From contig CAKQXZ010000008.1 in the NCBI GenBank assembly GCA_934292955.1, positions 1-47,446 on the forward strand: a stretch of DNA of 47,446 nucleotides, in the 5' to 3' direction. Positions 26,801-35,584 of this stretch are shown here, piece after piece. Position 1 is the stretch's first letter. Each line of letters starts with the position of its first letter. Origin of the DNA: an uncultured Clostridia bacterium. Lineage in GTDB: Bacteria > Bacillota_A > Clostridia > Christensenellales > Borkfalkiaceae. Below the pieces are notes generated by a model, which saw only the letters and a program-made list of their open reading frames with translations, was not told where the DNA came from and searched no databases. The position numbers were made by a program, and so were the translations under genes.

Positions 26801-28760
26801 TTCAAGCGTGGTAACTATCGGCGATTATGCTTTCAATTATTGCGTCAAACTCGAAAATGTAGTTATACCTTACGGTGTAAAAAGAATAAGCGATTACGCT
26901 TTCTATCGCTGTGTTCGCGGGTCATATCCCGACGGCGGCGGACTTAAAACCGTTGTTATTTCCGACAGTGTGGAATATATCGGTCGCGGAGCGTTTTCGT
27001 ATAACTATTATCTCGAGAGCGTTACTTTGGGTAAGGGCGTAACCGAAATGAACTATGAAGTGTTCAAAAACTGTAACAATCTTTCGACGTTTGTATGGAA
27101 TGCCGAAAACTGTACAATAAACGCGGGCGGCACGCTTTTCGATGAATACAACAAACTTACCGATCTTACTTTCGGCAACACCGTTAAGACTATTCCGTCT
27201 TTTGCGTTCAGAAATTGTTTCCTGCTTGAAAATATAGTCATACCGGACAGCGTTATTACTGTCGGTTGTCAGGTGTTTGACGATACGGCATGGTATAAGG
27301 CTCAGCCCGATAACGAAATAGCCTATCTCGGCGACGTTGCGTACAGATATAAATCGAGCGAAAAGATACCTGCGGTTACTTCGGCGGAAGTCAAAGCGGG
27401 TACAAGAGTGCTTGCGGGTTATTTGTTCTATAAATGCGAAAATCTTACAAGCGTAACTCTTCCCGCTGGACTGCAGAGTATATCTTATATGGCGTTTTAT
27501 CAATGCAGCGCATTAGAATCCGTAGAGCTTCCCGAAACGGTTGCTTATATAGACAGAAGTGCGTTCGGATTTTGCGAAGCGCTTAAAGAAATCACCATCC
27601 CCGTGGGCGTCGGATATATCGAAAAAGACGCGTTTACAAATTGTACCGCGCTTACCACGGTCAACTGGAATGCCGAAGATTGCAAAACGGACATGGGTAT
27701 TTCCAAGAAAGGGGTGTTTACAAATTGTACTAATTTTACGGTTCTTAATATCGGCGCAAATGTCAAAGTCATCCCGAGCGGGGTGTTTGCCGACTGTACC
27801 GCGCTGAAAAGCGTTGTAATACCTTACGGCGTTACGACTATAGAGAAATATGCTTTCAGCGGTTGTACGGGGCTTACGAATATCGAATTTTCCGAAACGG
27901 TCGCCGTTATCGGTGACAATGCCTTCGAAAATTGCAGCGCGGTTAAAAAAGTAGTTCTTCCCGATTCTATAGAGTCCGTAGGCATATATTCGTTCATGGG
28001 ATGTTCCGCCCTTGCGGATATAAATCTTTCCGACGATCTGAAAATAGGTTGGGGTGCGCTTTCCGGTACGGAATGGTTTAATAATCAGTCCGACGGCGTG
28101 ATTTATATCGGCACCAGGGCTTACGACTTCAAGGGTTCGGCTACGGAAGTTATAACCGTTAAAGACGGTACGACCGAAATAATGGATATGGCGTTGTCTT
28201 ATGTCGGTTACGCGTGCAAAAAGATAGTAATTCCCGAAGGAGTTACGAAAATCGGAGCTGACGCATTCAGAGAAAACTTCGGTTTAACGACGATTGTTTT
28301 GCCGAGTACTTTAACAGTAATCGGGGCTAATGCGTTTATCAGCTGCTCGGCTTTAACCGATATCGTTATTCCCGAAAACGTAACCTTTATAGGAGACAAG
28401 GCATTCAGCGGTTGTTCTGCTTTAACAAGCATCGTTATTCCCGATAAGGTAACGTATATCGGCAGCGGCGCGTTCAGGGGTTGCAGTCAGTTGAAGAATA
28501 TAGTTATTCCCTCAAGCGCAACGGAAATCGGCGACGGAGCATTTGAATACTGTAATGCTCTTACGGCAATTTACGCTAAGGGCGACGGCAAGCAAATCGA
28601 ACGTCTTGAAGAACTTACCGGAAATCTTGCGTCCGCCGTCGTTTACGCTTACAGTAAAGAAGAACCCGAAACCGAAGAAGACGGTTCGGCTTACGTCGGT
28701 AATTACTGGCATTTTGACGAAGACGGCGTAACGCCCGTTATCTGGAAAAAACAGCAGTGA
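23844..28760 (+). CDS. Giant surface lipoprotein with InlB and BspA repeats
   Basis: This 1638-residue protein has a lipoprotein-like signal (hydrophobic 9-26, candidate Cys29 in FGSC). Residues about 35-125 contain His- and Cys-rich segments (CTEGGYTEHICSCG). Six InlB/Listeria-Bacteroides-type repeats, each about 70 residues and ending KW, AW or NW, cover about 298-733. A second Cys-rich stretch follows to about 840. About twenty BspA-type leucine-rich repeats (pattern: IPDSVTTIGRQAFAGC) cover about 855-1570, and a short acidic tail ends the protein. It is probably anchored to the outer membrane face and binds host or neighbour-cell ligands. AAGGA precedes the ATG. No sortase motif is seen. 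Confidence 0.9.
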   Translation: MKNFSKKKLMLVIVAAAGVLVGALMFGSCGSCISCKPAGHVHDYTYDTVVYDPTCTEGGYTEHICSCGDAMRDNETPAKGHTPGDTVVDEEPTCLTAGKSHVECVDCHAVISTRVLPRTEDHKAIEGEWTAKRGDESQSSNVTLVKSTVCDVCKKILSEETYTVTLIPQTFSYDGNEHSLTVAGLPGIFTVEYSGNNQKAAGVHTVTATVLFDGAPVENANISADLTIEKDGNYHDVTFIFEDSSKNYTIVVENGRPVPTENLPEVEQRTGYNALGGFDESSLIDKDTEIHVTYVAIEYNITYYLLSPDEVTNDKNPTKYTIEDNVELKAAVRKGYTFIGWYAELERENLVTSIAAGSTGDKEFYAKWEATVYSITYELDGGVTVGNLPETYTYDGGIGIIEDPTKDYFEFGGWFTDSAFGTPAEFGKRTVTGNITLYAKWTAVTYSITYDLGGGENSNENPSYYTAESETIVLKPAAKTGYNFVGWYDRSGRVDSIESGSHGNVELTAKWSAIVYSINYFTDGGENSPSNPGSYTIESGTITLEPATKAGYTFMGWYGNKGLTGKIVTEISGGSYGTRDLYAAWEVIVYSITYEYNGGTVFGVNRSTYTVEDEVTLIKPSRDHYAFAGWTGTDIPDGYYKADVVIAKGSTGNREYAANWQATRYSIEYILGKSDATNPDTNPLYYTIESETITLVAAESDHEFGGWYTDYAHNNQITEIRKGSFGNLRLYAAWVHVPAGEWIETKQPTCSVVGEKHRVCGICGEPCEWGEIELNPDNHTKGKATHENVVESTCTVGGSYDEVYYCTGCGKELERTKVAADPLGHDFNEETGICSRCGAEISRNLGYTKINGGYVVYYNTCTDTDVVIPSTYQGEPVIQIGSFKDKTKIRSVTLPDTIISIENQAFFNCSALTTINIPDSVTTIGRQAFAGCGFTTIDLPVGLKTIGSGAFHGCKNLTEIKIPYGITEISSECFKNCANLVNVDIPSSVVTIGDYAFNYCVKLENVVIPYGVKRISDYAFYRCVRGSYPDGGGLKTVVISDSVEYIGRGAFSYNYYLESVTLGKGVTEMNYEVFKNCNNLSTFVWNAENCTINAGGTLFDEYNKLTDLTFGNTVKTIPSFAFRNCFLLENIVIPDSVITVGCQVFDDTAWYKAQPDNEIAYLGDVAYRYKSSEKIPAVTSAEVKAGTRVLAGYLFYKCENLTSVTLPAGLQSISYMAFYQCSALESVELPETVAYIDRSAFGFCEALKEITIPVGVGYIEKDAFTNCTALTTVNWNAEDCKTDMGISKKGVFTNCTNFTVLNIGANVKVIPSGVFADCTALKSVVIPYGVTTIEKYAFSGCTGLTNIEFSETVAVIGDNAFENCSAVKKVVLPDSIESVGIYSFMGCSALADINLSDDLKIGWGALSGTEWFNNQSDGVIYIGTRAYDFKGSATEVITVKDGTTEIMDMALSYVGYACKKIVIPEGVTKIGADAFRENFGLTTIVLPSTLTVIGANAFISCSALTDIVIPENVTFIGDKAFSGCSALTSIVIPDKVTYIGSGAFRGCSQLKNIVIPSSATEIGDGAFEYCNALTAIYAKGDGKQIERLEELTGNLASAVVYAYSKEEPETEEDGSAYVGNYWHFDEDGVTPVIWKKQQ

Positions 28761-28813
28761 GTTTCAGTCGCGTAAAAGCGGCTGTGGCGGTTGCCGAATA
28801 TAGCGAATAATGA

Positions 28814-28829
28814 GATAATCGACCTATAG
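28814..28829 (+). repeat. Dispersed intergenic motif, copy 4
   Basis: GATAATCGACCTATAG is followed by GCGGGTTTTT. An inverted partial copy lies at 28846-28861. Confidence 0.9.
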
Positions 28830-28859
28830 GCGGGTTTTTGCTCGGTTTATAGGTCGATT
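28817..28859 (+). terminator. Hairpin made by inverted motif copies, possible terminator
   Basis: AATCGACCTATA pairs perfectly with TATAGGTCGATT across a 19-base loop and is followed by a T-rich stretch. It lies 56 bases after the lipoprotein stop. The stem is AT-rich, so termination strength is uncertain. Confidence 0.55.
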
Positions 28860-29038
28860 TTATATTGTTTTTTAGTCGTTTAATATTAAAAAAGGCTTAC
28901 TGTTCGGCTGCGTATTTTTTACGGTTCCGGTCGTATTTCGGTCTGTAGCTTAAAGAAAACAATATGCGCGGCTTCGTTTGTTGAAAAACGCGGTTTTATC
29001 AATCGAAAAAAATAAAGAGCATATACCCCGCGCAGCAC

Positions 29039-29067
29039 TTGAAAAATACGCGCGCGTGTGCTACAAT
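29039..29067 (+). promoter_or_regulatory. Promoter of dnaE
   Basis: TTGAAA (29039-29044) is 17 bases from TACAAT (29062-29067), 36 bases before the dnaE ATG. Confidence 0.82.
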
Positions 29068-29102
29068 AATAATACGGCGATATGCCTTGCGGAGATTATT
29101 CG

Positions 29103-32100
29103 ATGAAAGATTTCGTACACTTACATTTGCATACCGAATACAGTCTTCTTGACGGAGCGGCTAAAATCGACAAAGTTTTTGAACTTGCCAAAGAATTAGG
29201 GCAGAATACGGTTGCCATAACAGACCACGGAAACATGTACGGCGTGGTCTATTTTGCCGAACACGCAAGAAAACTCGGAATGAAAGCCATTATCGGTTGC
29301 GAAATGTATATGTGCGACGACATGTACAAAAAGAACGCGGATAACCGCGAATACGAACATCTTATTCTGCTTTGCAAGGACGATACAGGCTATAAAAACC
29401 TTATAAAAATGGTTTCCATGGCGTTTATAGACGGATTTTATCGTAAGCCGCGCTGCGATTATAAAACGCTTGCCGAAAAACACGAAGGGTTAATCTGTCT
29501 TTCGGCGTGTCTTGCGGGGCGTATTCCGCAATATCTGCTTGCCGGAAGATACGAAGACGCAAAAGCGCACGCTTTGTGGATGAAGAGCATTTTCGGCGAC
29601 GATTATTATCTTGAAATTCAGGATCACGGCATAGCAGATCAGTTGCGCATAAACCCGCTTTTGTTCCGCTTATCCAAAGAAACGGGCATTAAACTCGTCG
29701 CTACGAACGACGTGCATTATTTAAGAAAAGAAGACGCGCTGATGCAGGAAATAATGATGTGCATCAATACGCAGACCACGCTTGACGACCCCAAACACAT
29801 GCGGTTCGAAACCGAAGAGTTTTATCTTAAGAGCCGCGAAGAAATGGAAAAAATGTTCGGCGATACGCCCGAAGTTCTTGACGCAACCGTGGAAATTGCC
29901 GAAAAATGCTCGGGCGACTGTATAAAACTCAATAAAAAGTGCGAGCCTGTAAGAGACGCTTCGCTCGTTCCCGGATACATTCCGCCAAACGGGATGACGG
30001 CATACGAATATCTAAAAATGCTCGGCGAAGAAGGCTTAAAAAAGAAGTATAAAGAAATAACTCCCGAAATACGCGAACGTTTCGATTACGAGCTCGACAC
30101 TATTGCGACCATGGGTTATCTCGAATACTATCTTATAGTGTGGGATTACATTAACTACGCAAGAGAACACGGTATTCCCGTAGGCGCAGGGCGCGGCAGC
30201 GGCGTAAGTTCCATTATCGCGTATTCGATAGGTATAACCAACGTTGAGCCGTTGCAGTATAACTTGATTTTCGAGCGTTTCCTTAACAAAGAAAGGGTAA
30301 GTATGCCCGACTTCGACGTAGACTTCGACCCCGAACGCAGAGAAGAAGTTATAGAGTACGTCCGCGATAAGTACGGCAGGGATAAGGTCGCGCAGATAGT
30401 AACTTTCGGTACGATGGCTTCGCGCGCGGCGATAAAAGACGTTGCCCGCGTGCTTAAAGTTTCGTATAACGAAGTCGATAAAATCACCAAACTTATGGAC
30501 GGCAAGCACACCATTCCCGAATTGCTCGGCTTAAAGTTGAGCAAAAAGGACGGCGACGTTACCGTAAGAGAACTGAAAGAACTTTATCAGTCTGACGACA
30601 CCACGCGCAGGGTTGTGGACATGGCCATGAAACTCGAAGGCATGCCGCGAAACATTTCGGAACACGCCGCCGGGGTTATCATATGCAACAAAGTGCTGTC
30701 CGATAACATTCCGCTTGCCCGTAACGGCGACGATATCATCACGCAGTTCAACATGAAAGTCGACGAGCAGATGGGCATGCTCAAAATGGACTTCCTTGCA
30801 CTTAAAACTCTTACCGATATTAAAAAATGCTGCGACTATATCCGTGAAGACAAGGGCGTCGAAATCGACTTTGCCGAAATCGGTTACGAAGACAAAGCGG
30901 CATACGATCTGTTATCGAGCGGCGATACCGACGCGGTGTTCCAGCTCGAATCTCCGGGCATGAAAAAGTTCATGCGCGAACTTCGCCCGGAAAATCTCGA
31001 AGACGTAATAGCGGGTATCTCGCTTTTCCGTCCGGGGCCTATGGACTCTATCCCCAAATACATTCAGTTCAAAAACAATCCCGAAACTATGACCTTCAAG
31101 CACGAACTTCTTCGTCCTATCCTTACCGTTACGCACGGCGTAATCATTTATCAGGAACAGGTTATGGAAATCGTTCGTAAACTTGCGGGCTTCACGTTCG
31201 GGCAAGCCGACATTATCCGCCGCGCCATGGGTAAAAAGAACATGGAAGAAATGGCGCGTATGAAGAGTATCTTCATCAACGGCGAAAAGGACGAAAACGG
31301 CAACGTCAAGACCGAAGGCGCAATCGCAAGGGGGGTGCCTGCGGAAGTCGCCGACGACATTTTCGAAGAAATGACGAGTTTCGCGCAGTACGCGTTCAAC
31401 AAGTCGCATGCCGCGGCATACGCCGTTATCGCTTATCAGACGGCATATCTTAAGCATTATTACCCGCAGGAATTCCTTGCCGCGATCCTAAACGACAGAA
31501 TAGATAAAATCGACGAAATAACCAAGTACGTTATCTATCTTAAAGAGCGCGGAATTCCCGTTCTGCAACCCGATATCAACCACTCCAAAGCGTTTTTCTC
31601 GGTTGAAGGCGACGGCGTTCGTTTCGGCTTGGTCGGTGTTAAGGGTGTAGGTCTGGGCGCGATCGAAACCATTGTGGAAGAGCGTGCAAAGGGCGGCTTG
31701 TTCCGTTCGTTCGAAGACTTTATGTCGCGCGCGAACGTAAAAGTTCTCAACAAACGCCTTATAGAAAACCTTATTTATGCGGGCGCGTTCGACTGTTTCG
31801 GCATTGCGAGAAGTCGACTTGTCGCCGTTTACGACGGGCTTATGGACAGGGCGGTTGCCATCGCCAAAGAGCGCGACAGCATGCAGATAAGTCTTTTCAG
31901 CGGTACGCTTTCGAGTTTTAACGAACTCACCGTAAAATACCCCGAAATTCCCGAGTACGACGATAAAACGCGGCTTTCTAAGGAACGCGACGTTCTCGGC
32001 GTTTACGTTACAGGGCATCCGCTCACAAAGTATATGGATAGTTTTGCGGGCTGCTCGTTCACGACCGAACTCTTGCAATATTATGAAGAAGACGAAGACG

Positions 32101-32660
32101 GAAACCGCACATACACCGAAATTCAGGACGGACAGCGTGTCGAAATGGGCGGCATAATCACCGCCGCTTCAAAAAAGATTACAAAAAGCGGGCAGAGTAT
32201 GGGAATGATTACGCTCGAAGATATTTACGGCGGCGTAGAATGCGTGTTCTTCCCCAAAGTATACGACCGCGTAAAATCGCTTATCCGCGCAGAAGCCATA
32301 GTTAAGATCGAAGGCAAACTGCAGATCCGCGAAGGACAGAAGCCGTCTATTTCGGTCGATAAACTCAAAGAAATAGAACTCAAAGAAGAAAAACCCGCTC
32401 AGACCGTGCGCGAAGAACAGCCCGTTTATACCGCAAGCGGCAAGCAGGAAATGCTCGGCATAACAATTCCGCAGGGCAAAGAAGATACCGAAGACGATAT
32501 TCTGGAAACTCTGTCTTTATACCCCGGCGGAATTCCCGTAATAATAAAGAAGAGCGGCAAGTATTATAAGACTGGTTGCAAGGTCAGAAACTGCCGCGGG
32601 CTGGTTTCGGAGCTTGTATATTTTGTGGGTGATAATAACGTGCTGTTTTTCGAAAAATAA
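29103..32660 (+). CDS. dnaE: DNA polymerase III alpha subunit DnaE
   Basis: The 1185-residue C-family replicative polymerase has an N-terminal PHP domain (HLHTEYSLLDG, ITDHGNMYG). The palm shows GRGSGVSS and the catalytic aspartates in PDFDVDFD near residue 400. The finger and helix-hairpin-helix region (AFNKSHAAAYA, GVKGVG) and an OB fold (GGIITAASKKITKSGQSMG) follow. The ATG at 29103 is preferred over an ATG at 29082 because GGAG precedes it at proper spacing. Clostridia usually also carry PolC; this gene belongs to the DnaE branch. Confidence 0.97.
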   Translation: MKDFVHLHLHTEYSLLDGAAKIDKVFELAKELGQNTVAITDHGNMYGVVYFAEHARKLGMKAIIGCEMYMCDDMYKKNADNREYEHLILLCKDDTGYKNLIKMVSMAFIDGFYRKPRCDYKTLAEKHEGLICLSACLAGRIPQYLLAGRYEDAKAHALWMKSIFGDDYYLEIQDHGIADQLRINPLLFRLSKETGIKLVATNDVHYLRKEDALMQEIMMCINTQTTLDDPKHMRFETEEFYLKSREEMEKMFGDTPEVLDATVEIAEKCSGDCIKLNKKCEPVRDASLVPGYIPPNGMTAYEYLKMLGEEGLKKKYKEITPEIRERFDYELDTIATMGYLEYYLIVWDYINYAREHGIPVGAGRGSGVSSIIAYSIGITNVEPLQYNLIFERFLNKERVSMPDFDVDFDPERREEVIEYVRDKYGRDKVAQIVTFGTMASRAAIKDVARVLKVSYNEVDKITKLMDGKHTIPELLGLKLSKKDGDVTVRELKELYQSDDTTRRVVDMAMKLEGMPRNISEHAAGVIICNKVLSDNIPLARNGDDIITQFNMKVDEQMGMLKMDFLALKTLTDIKKCCDYIREDKGVEIDFAEIGYEDKAAYDLLSSGDTDAVFQLESPGMKKFMRELRPENLEDVIAGISLFRPGPMDSIPKYIQFKNNPETMTFKHELLRPILTVTHGVIIYQEQVMEIVRKLAGFTFGQADIIRRAMGKKNMEEMARMKSIFINGEKDENGNVKTEGAIARGVPAEVADDIFEEMTSFAQYAFNKSHAAAYAVIAYQTAYLKHYYPQEFLAAILNDRIDKIDEITKYVIYLKERGIPVLQPDINHSKAFFSVEGDGVRFGLVGVKGVGLGAIETIVEERAKGGLFRSFEDFMSRANVKVLNKRLIENLIYAGAFDCFGIARSRLVAVYDGLMDRAVAIAKERDSMQISLFSGTLSSFNELTVKYPEIPEYDDKTRLSKERDVLGVYVTGHPLTKYMDSFAGCSFTTELLQYYEEDEDGNRTYTEIQDGQRVEMGGIITAASKKITKSGQSMGMITLEDIYGGVECVFFPKVYDRVKSLIRAEAIVKIEGKLQIREGQKPSISVDKLKEIELKEEKPAQTVREEQPVYTASGKQEMLGITIPQGKEDTEDDILETLSLYPGGIPVIIKKSGKYYKTGCKVRNCRGLVSELVYFVGDNNVLFFEK

Positions 32661-32741
32661 AAACCGCGACTATACAACAGCGGCTTAAAAGGTAACATGT
32701 AAAAAGCAAATAACGATCTGTAAAAAATAACAAAAATCGGT

Positions 32742-32757
32742 CTATAGGTCGGTTATT
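32742..32757 (-). repeat. Dispersed intergenic motif, copy 5
   Basis: On the minus strand AATAACCGACCTATAG is followed by ACCGATTTTT. It lies between dnaE and the glycosyltransferase gene and differs from consensus at two positions. Confidence 0.8.
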
Positions 32758-32788
32758 AAGCGTTTTATTTAATAAATAAGGGGCAGAT

Positions 32789-33748
32789 ATGGAACAAAAA
32801 AACAAAAAAATCAGCGTTGTGGTACCTTGCTATAACGAAGAACTCACCGTCGATAATTTTTATGAAACGTGCGTTCCCGTACTTGAAAAAAGCGGTTACG
32901 ACTTCGAAATTATCTATGTTAACGACGGCAGTTCCGATTTAACCGCGCAAAAACTTTCCGCTCTTGCCGAAAAAGACAAGCGCGTCAAAGTCGCTTCGTT
33001 CAGCAGAAACTTCGGTCAGCAGGCGGCTATAATCTGCGGGTTCGAACTTGCTTCGGGCGATGCCGTTCTCGAAGCCGACTGCGATTTGCAGGATCCGCCA
33101 GAACTCTTTTTGAAACTTATCGAAAAGTGGGAAGAAGGCTACGAAGTCGTTCACGGCAGACGTGCAAGCAGAAAGGGCGAATCGTTTTTCAAAAAGAAAA
33201 CCGCGTCGGTTTACTACAAACTGCTTGCAAAAATCAGCGACGTACCCGTTCCGCGTAACACGGGCGATTTCAAGCTGTATGACCGTAAAGCGCTTAACGC
33301 TTTATTAAAGATGCCCGAACGCGATAAATATATCCGCGGGCTTGCTTCTTGGGTCGGGTTTAAGCAGACTTTTGTCGATTACGACAGACCGGAGCGCGTT
33401 GCCGGCGAAACAAAATATACGCTTAAAAAGATGATCCGTCTTGCTAAGTCCGGCGTTTTATCCAACAGCGATTATCCGCTTACGCTTTCTTTCAAATTGG
33501 GCGTTTTCGGTGTTATAGGGTCACTTATTGCCTTTATCGTTATGATTATTCTTGCCGCGTGCGGCGAATATATTCCGCTTACGGGCTGGCTTTTCCCGAC
33601 GGTTATATTATTATTCTCGGGCGGGTACGTTTTCAACGGCATAACCAACGCCTACCTTGCAAGAATGTATCGCGAAGTAAAAGGCAGACCCGATTATATT
33701 CTCGATTACACGCTTAACGTCGAAAATAAAGATAATTCAAACAGTTGA
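32789..33748 (+). CDS. Family 2 glycosyltransferase (DPM1/GtrB-like)
   Basis: The 319-residue protein has a GT-A domain (residues 8-230) with VVPCYNEE, YVNDGSSD and EADCDLQDPPE holding the acidic metal site. Two C-terminal membrane segments follow (about 231-256 and 265-290). Proteins of this build transfer a sugar from a nucleotide sugar to polyprenyl phosphate at the inner membrane face, supplying envelope glycan assembly. AGGGG precedes the ATG. Neighbours give no hint of the sugar. Confidence 0.92.
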   Translation: MEQKNKKISVVVPCYNEELTVDNFYETCVPVLEKSGYDFEIIYVNDGSSDLTAQKLSALAEKDKRVKVASFSRNFGQQAAIICGFELASGDAVLEADCDLQDPPELFLKLIEKWEEGYEVVHGRRASRKGESFFKKKTASVYYKLLAKISDVPVPRNTGDFKLYDRKALNALLKMPERDKYIRGLASWVGFKQTFVDYDRPERVAGETKYTLKKMIRLAKSGVLSNSDYPLTLSFKLGVFGVIGSLIAFIVMIILAACGEYIPLTGWLFPTVILLFSGGYVFNGITNAYLARMYREVKGRPDYILDYTLNVENKDNSNS

Positions 33749-33871
33749 AAAATCGCGCGCAAGGTGATATAATATCTTGCATTGATTATCGCTATCCCGT
33801 GCGGGTTTAAGCAAAAAACGCCCGTCGCGGTTACGCTACATAGCCGTTTGTTATATCGGTTTTTAGTAAAC

Positions 33872-33903
33872 GAAAACGCCGCAGAACGTTTTTTTCTGCA
33901 GCG
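33872..33903 (-). terminator. Terminator of ttcA
   Basis: On the minus strand CGCTGCAGAA pairs with TTCTGCGGCG across a short A-rich loop, followed by TTTT. It lies about 50 bases beyond the ttcA stop. Confidence 0.75.
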
Positions 33904-33944
33904 TAAAGTGCTTGTCAATGTGTTGTATTAAAACCGAAAGTGCC

Positions 33945-33960
33945 GATAACCGACTTATAC
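33945..33960 (+). repeat. Dispersed intergenic motif, copy 6 (overlaps ttcA stop)
   Basis: GATAACCGACTTATAC differs from consensus at two positions. Read on the minus strand, its TAA is the stop codon of ttcA. Confidence 0.75.
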
Positions 33961-34746
33961 GTCGCTATTTGGGGTATTTTCGTCTGTTTTCGGTTGCGCT
34001 TTGCGGCGTTGTTTAAGGTGTTTCATTTCGGGCGGAAGATTGTTGCGTTCGGGGTGGGTCAGCGCGCCATGAACGCGTTCTTTAACAAACGGAATGTCCT
34101 CCTGAATTTTGCGGAGCAGATCTTTGACGTACTGGCGTTTGGTGTGTTTGTCCGCGGGACATACGTTTTTAAGAATGGGCTTGTCTTTCATATAAGCGAT
34201 GATATTTATCTCTTCGATAAAAATCATCGGGCGGATAACCGAAATTTCCGTTCGGGAAAGGTATGTTATCGGCTGAAATGTCGAAAGCCTGCCTTCGTAA
34301 AAAAGCGAAAGCAAAAAGGTTTCGTTAAGGTCGTCCGCGTGGTGACCGAGCGCAAGTTTGTTGCAACCGTTGTTAAGCGCGATTGTGTTAAGCGCGCCGC
34401 GGCGAAGTTTAGAGCATAGGCTGCAAGGGTTTGTTTCCTTTCTTATATCGAAAAGAATTTCGCCTATGTCGGTTTTTTCTACTACGAAAGGAACGCCGTT
34501 ATCTTCGCATTCTTTTCTCAGCCCTTCGATCTTGCTCTGATCGGTGGTCTTGAATCCCATATCGATGGTTATAGCCATGACGTCAAACTTTTTGGGATAG
34601 AATTTTTTAAGAGCGGAAAACAGATAGACCAAAAGCAGACTGTCTTTTCCGCCCGACAAACCTATCGCTATTTTGTCGCCGTCTTCGATCATACCGTATT
34701 CGTCTATAGCGCGGCGAAAGGGCGAAAGCAGTTGTTGCAGCGTCAT
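33955..34746 (-). CDS. ttcA: TtcA-like tRNA 2-thiocytidine synthase
   Basis: The 263-residue protein has the PP-loop SGGKDS (31-36) for ATP and the iron-sulfur cysteines Cys108 and Cys111 in NPCSLC, plus a third Cys in LKNVCPADKH. This matches the TtcA/TtuA group, which thiolates tRNA bases (cytidine 32 for TtcA) through a [4Fe-4S] cluster. HHADDLNET is the usual second nucleotide-binding segment. GGAG precedes the ATG. The C-terminal 30 residues are basic and low complexity. TtcA is the better guess; related thiolases cannot be excluded. Confidence 0.85.
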   Translation of the reverse strand: MTLQQLLSPFRRAIDEYGMIEDGDKIAIGLSGGKDSLLLVYLFSALKKFYPKKFDVMAITIDMGFKTTDQSKIEGLRKECEDNGVPFVVEKTDIGEILFDIRKETNPCSLCSKLRRGALNTIALNNGCNKLALGHHADDLNETFLLSLFYEGRLSTFQPITYLSRTEISVIRPMIFIEEINIIAYMKDKPILKNVCPADKHTKRQYVKDLLRKIQEDIPFVKERVHGALTHPERNNLPPEMKHLKQRRKAQPKTDENTPNSDV

Positions 34747-34800
34747 AATTACTCCTGTCCGATTACATATCGGTTATATAGACTGATTTAATCGAGTACT

Positions 34801-34829
34801 ATTATATATACAGTGCGAATAAATTGCAA
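34801..34829 (-). promoter_or_regulatory. Promoter of ttcA
   Basis: On the minus strand TTGCAA (34829-34824) is 17 bases from TATAAT (34806-34801). Confidence 0.8.
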
Positions 34830-34915
34830 ACGGAAAGGGCGGCGTTAACCGTAAAAACCATAAAAAACAGGCAATCGCCGCAAAAAAATCGGGGTTAAGC
34901 AAAGGGGTTAAATAA

Positions 34916-35584
34916 ATGGAAATAAAACTGGCGGAATTTTTATTGGGAATACTCAAAAACGATTATCTGACCGTTTTGATTATTTCCATGTTCCCGCTTA
35001 TAGAACTTAAGGGCGCGATTCCTATCGGGCAAGCAGCGAACATTCCGCTTATTCAGACAGCCGCGCTCGCATATATCGGATCGACCATCGTGTGCATTCC
35101 ATTGTACTTTTTGCTTATTCCGATATTCAATCTGCTAAAAAAAATTCCCATTTTCCGCAAACTTGTCGATAAAATCGAGAACGTGTTCAAGCGTAAAGCG
35201 GCAAAACTTGCGGATAAGGCGACCAAAGATAAGTTAGACGTAAAACTCGACGAAGACGCAAAGCGTAAAAAAACCGAAAGTCTGTTTTTTTGGGCGTTGT
35301 TCGCTTTTGTCGCTCTGCCGCTCCCTATGACGGGGGTGTGGACGGGAACCGCTATCGCCGTGTTTTTGGGAATAAAGTTCGATAAAGCATTTGTTGCGCT
35401 CGTCGGCGGAAATCTCGTTGCAGGGGCGCTCGTAACGCTGTTTACCTTTATTTTCAAAGATTACGTCAATTACGTCATTCTGGCTCTTGCCGTTATTGCG
35501 GCGATTATGCTTATAGTGTTTATAATAAAAATCATCCGCGCACCCGAAAGCGAACGCGCGGATAACGGAGAGAACCGTGAATAA
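34916..35584 (+). CDS. Small multidrug export family membrane protein
   Basis: The 222-residue membrane protein matches the putative small multidrug export family (COG2426): LIELKGAIPIG near residue 30 and PLPMTGVWTG near 138, the two family signatures, with about five membrane segments. A charged stretch of about 25 residues (around 85-115) separates the halves. The export role is only a family label with little direct proof. GGGG lies seven bases before the ATG. It overlaps the sirtuin gene by eight bases. Confidence 0.85.
   Translation: MEIKLAEFLLGILKNDYLTVLIISMFPLIELKGAIPIGQAANIPLIQTAALAYIGSTIVCIPLYFLLIPIFNLLKKIPIFRKLVDKIENVFKRKAAKLADKATKDKLDVKLDEDAKRKKTESLFFWALFAFVALPLPMTGVWTGTAIAVFLGIKFDKAFVALVGGNLVAGALVTLFTFIFKDYVNYVILALAVIAAIMLIVFIIKIIRAPESERADNGENRE

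Larger units (their letters stand above)
28761..29102. other. Non-coding gap before dnaE
   Basis: This 342-base gap contains dispersed motif copy 4 within a hairpin, a stretch of about 170 bases in which nothing is recognised, and the dnaE promoter. No open frame has family support. Confidence 0.6.
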
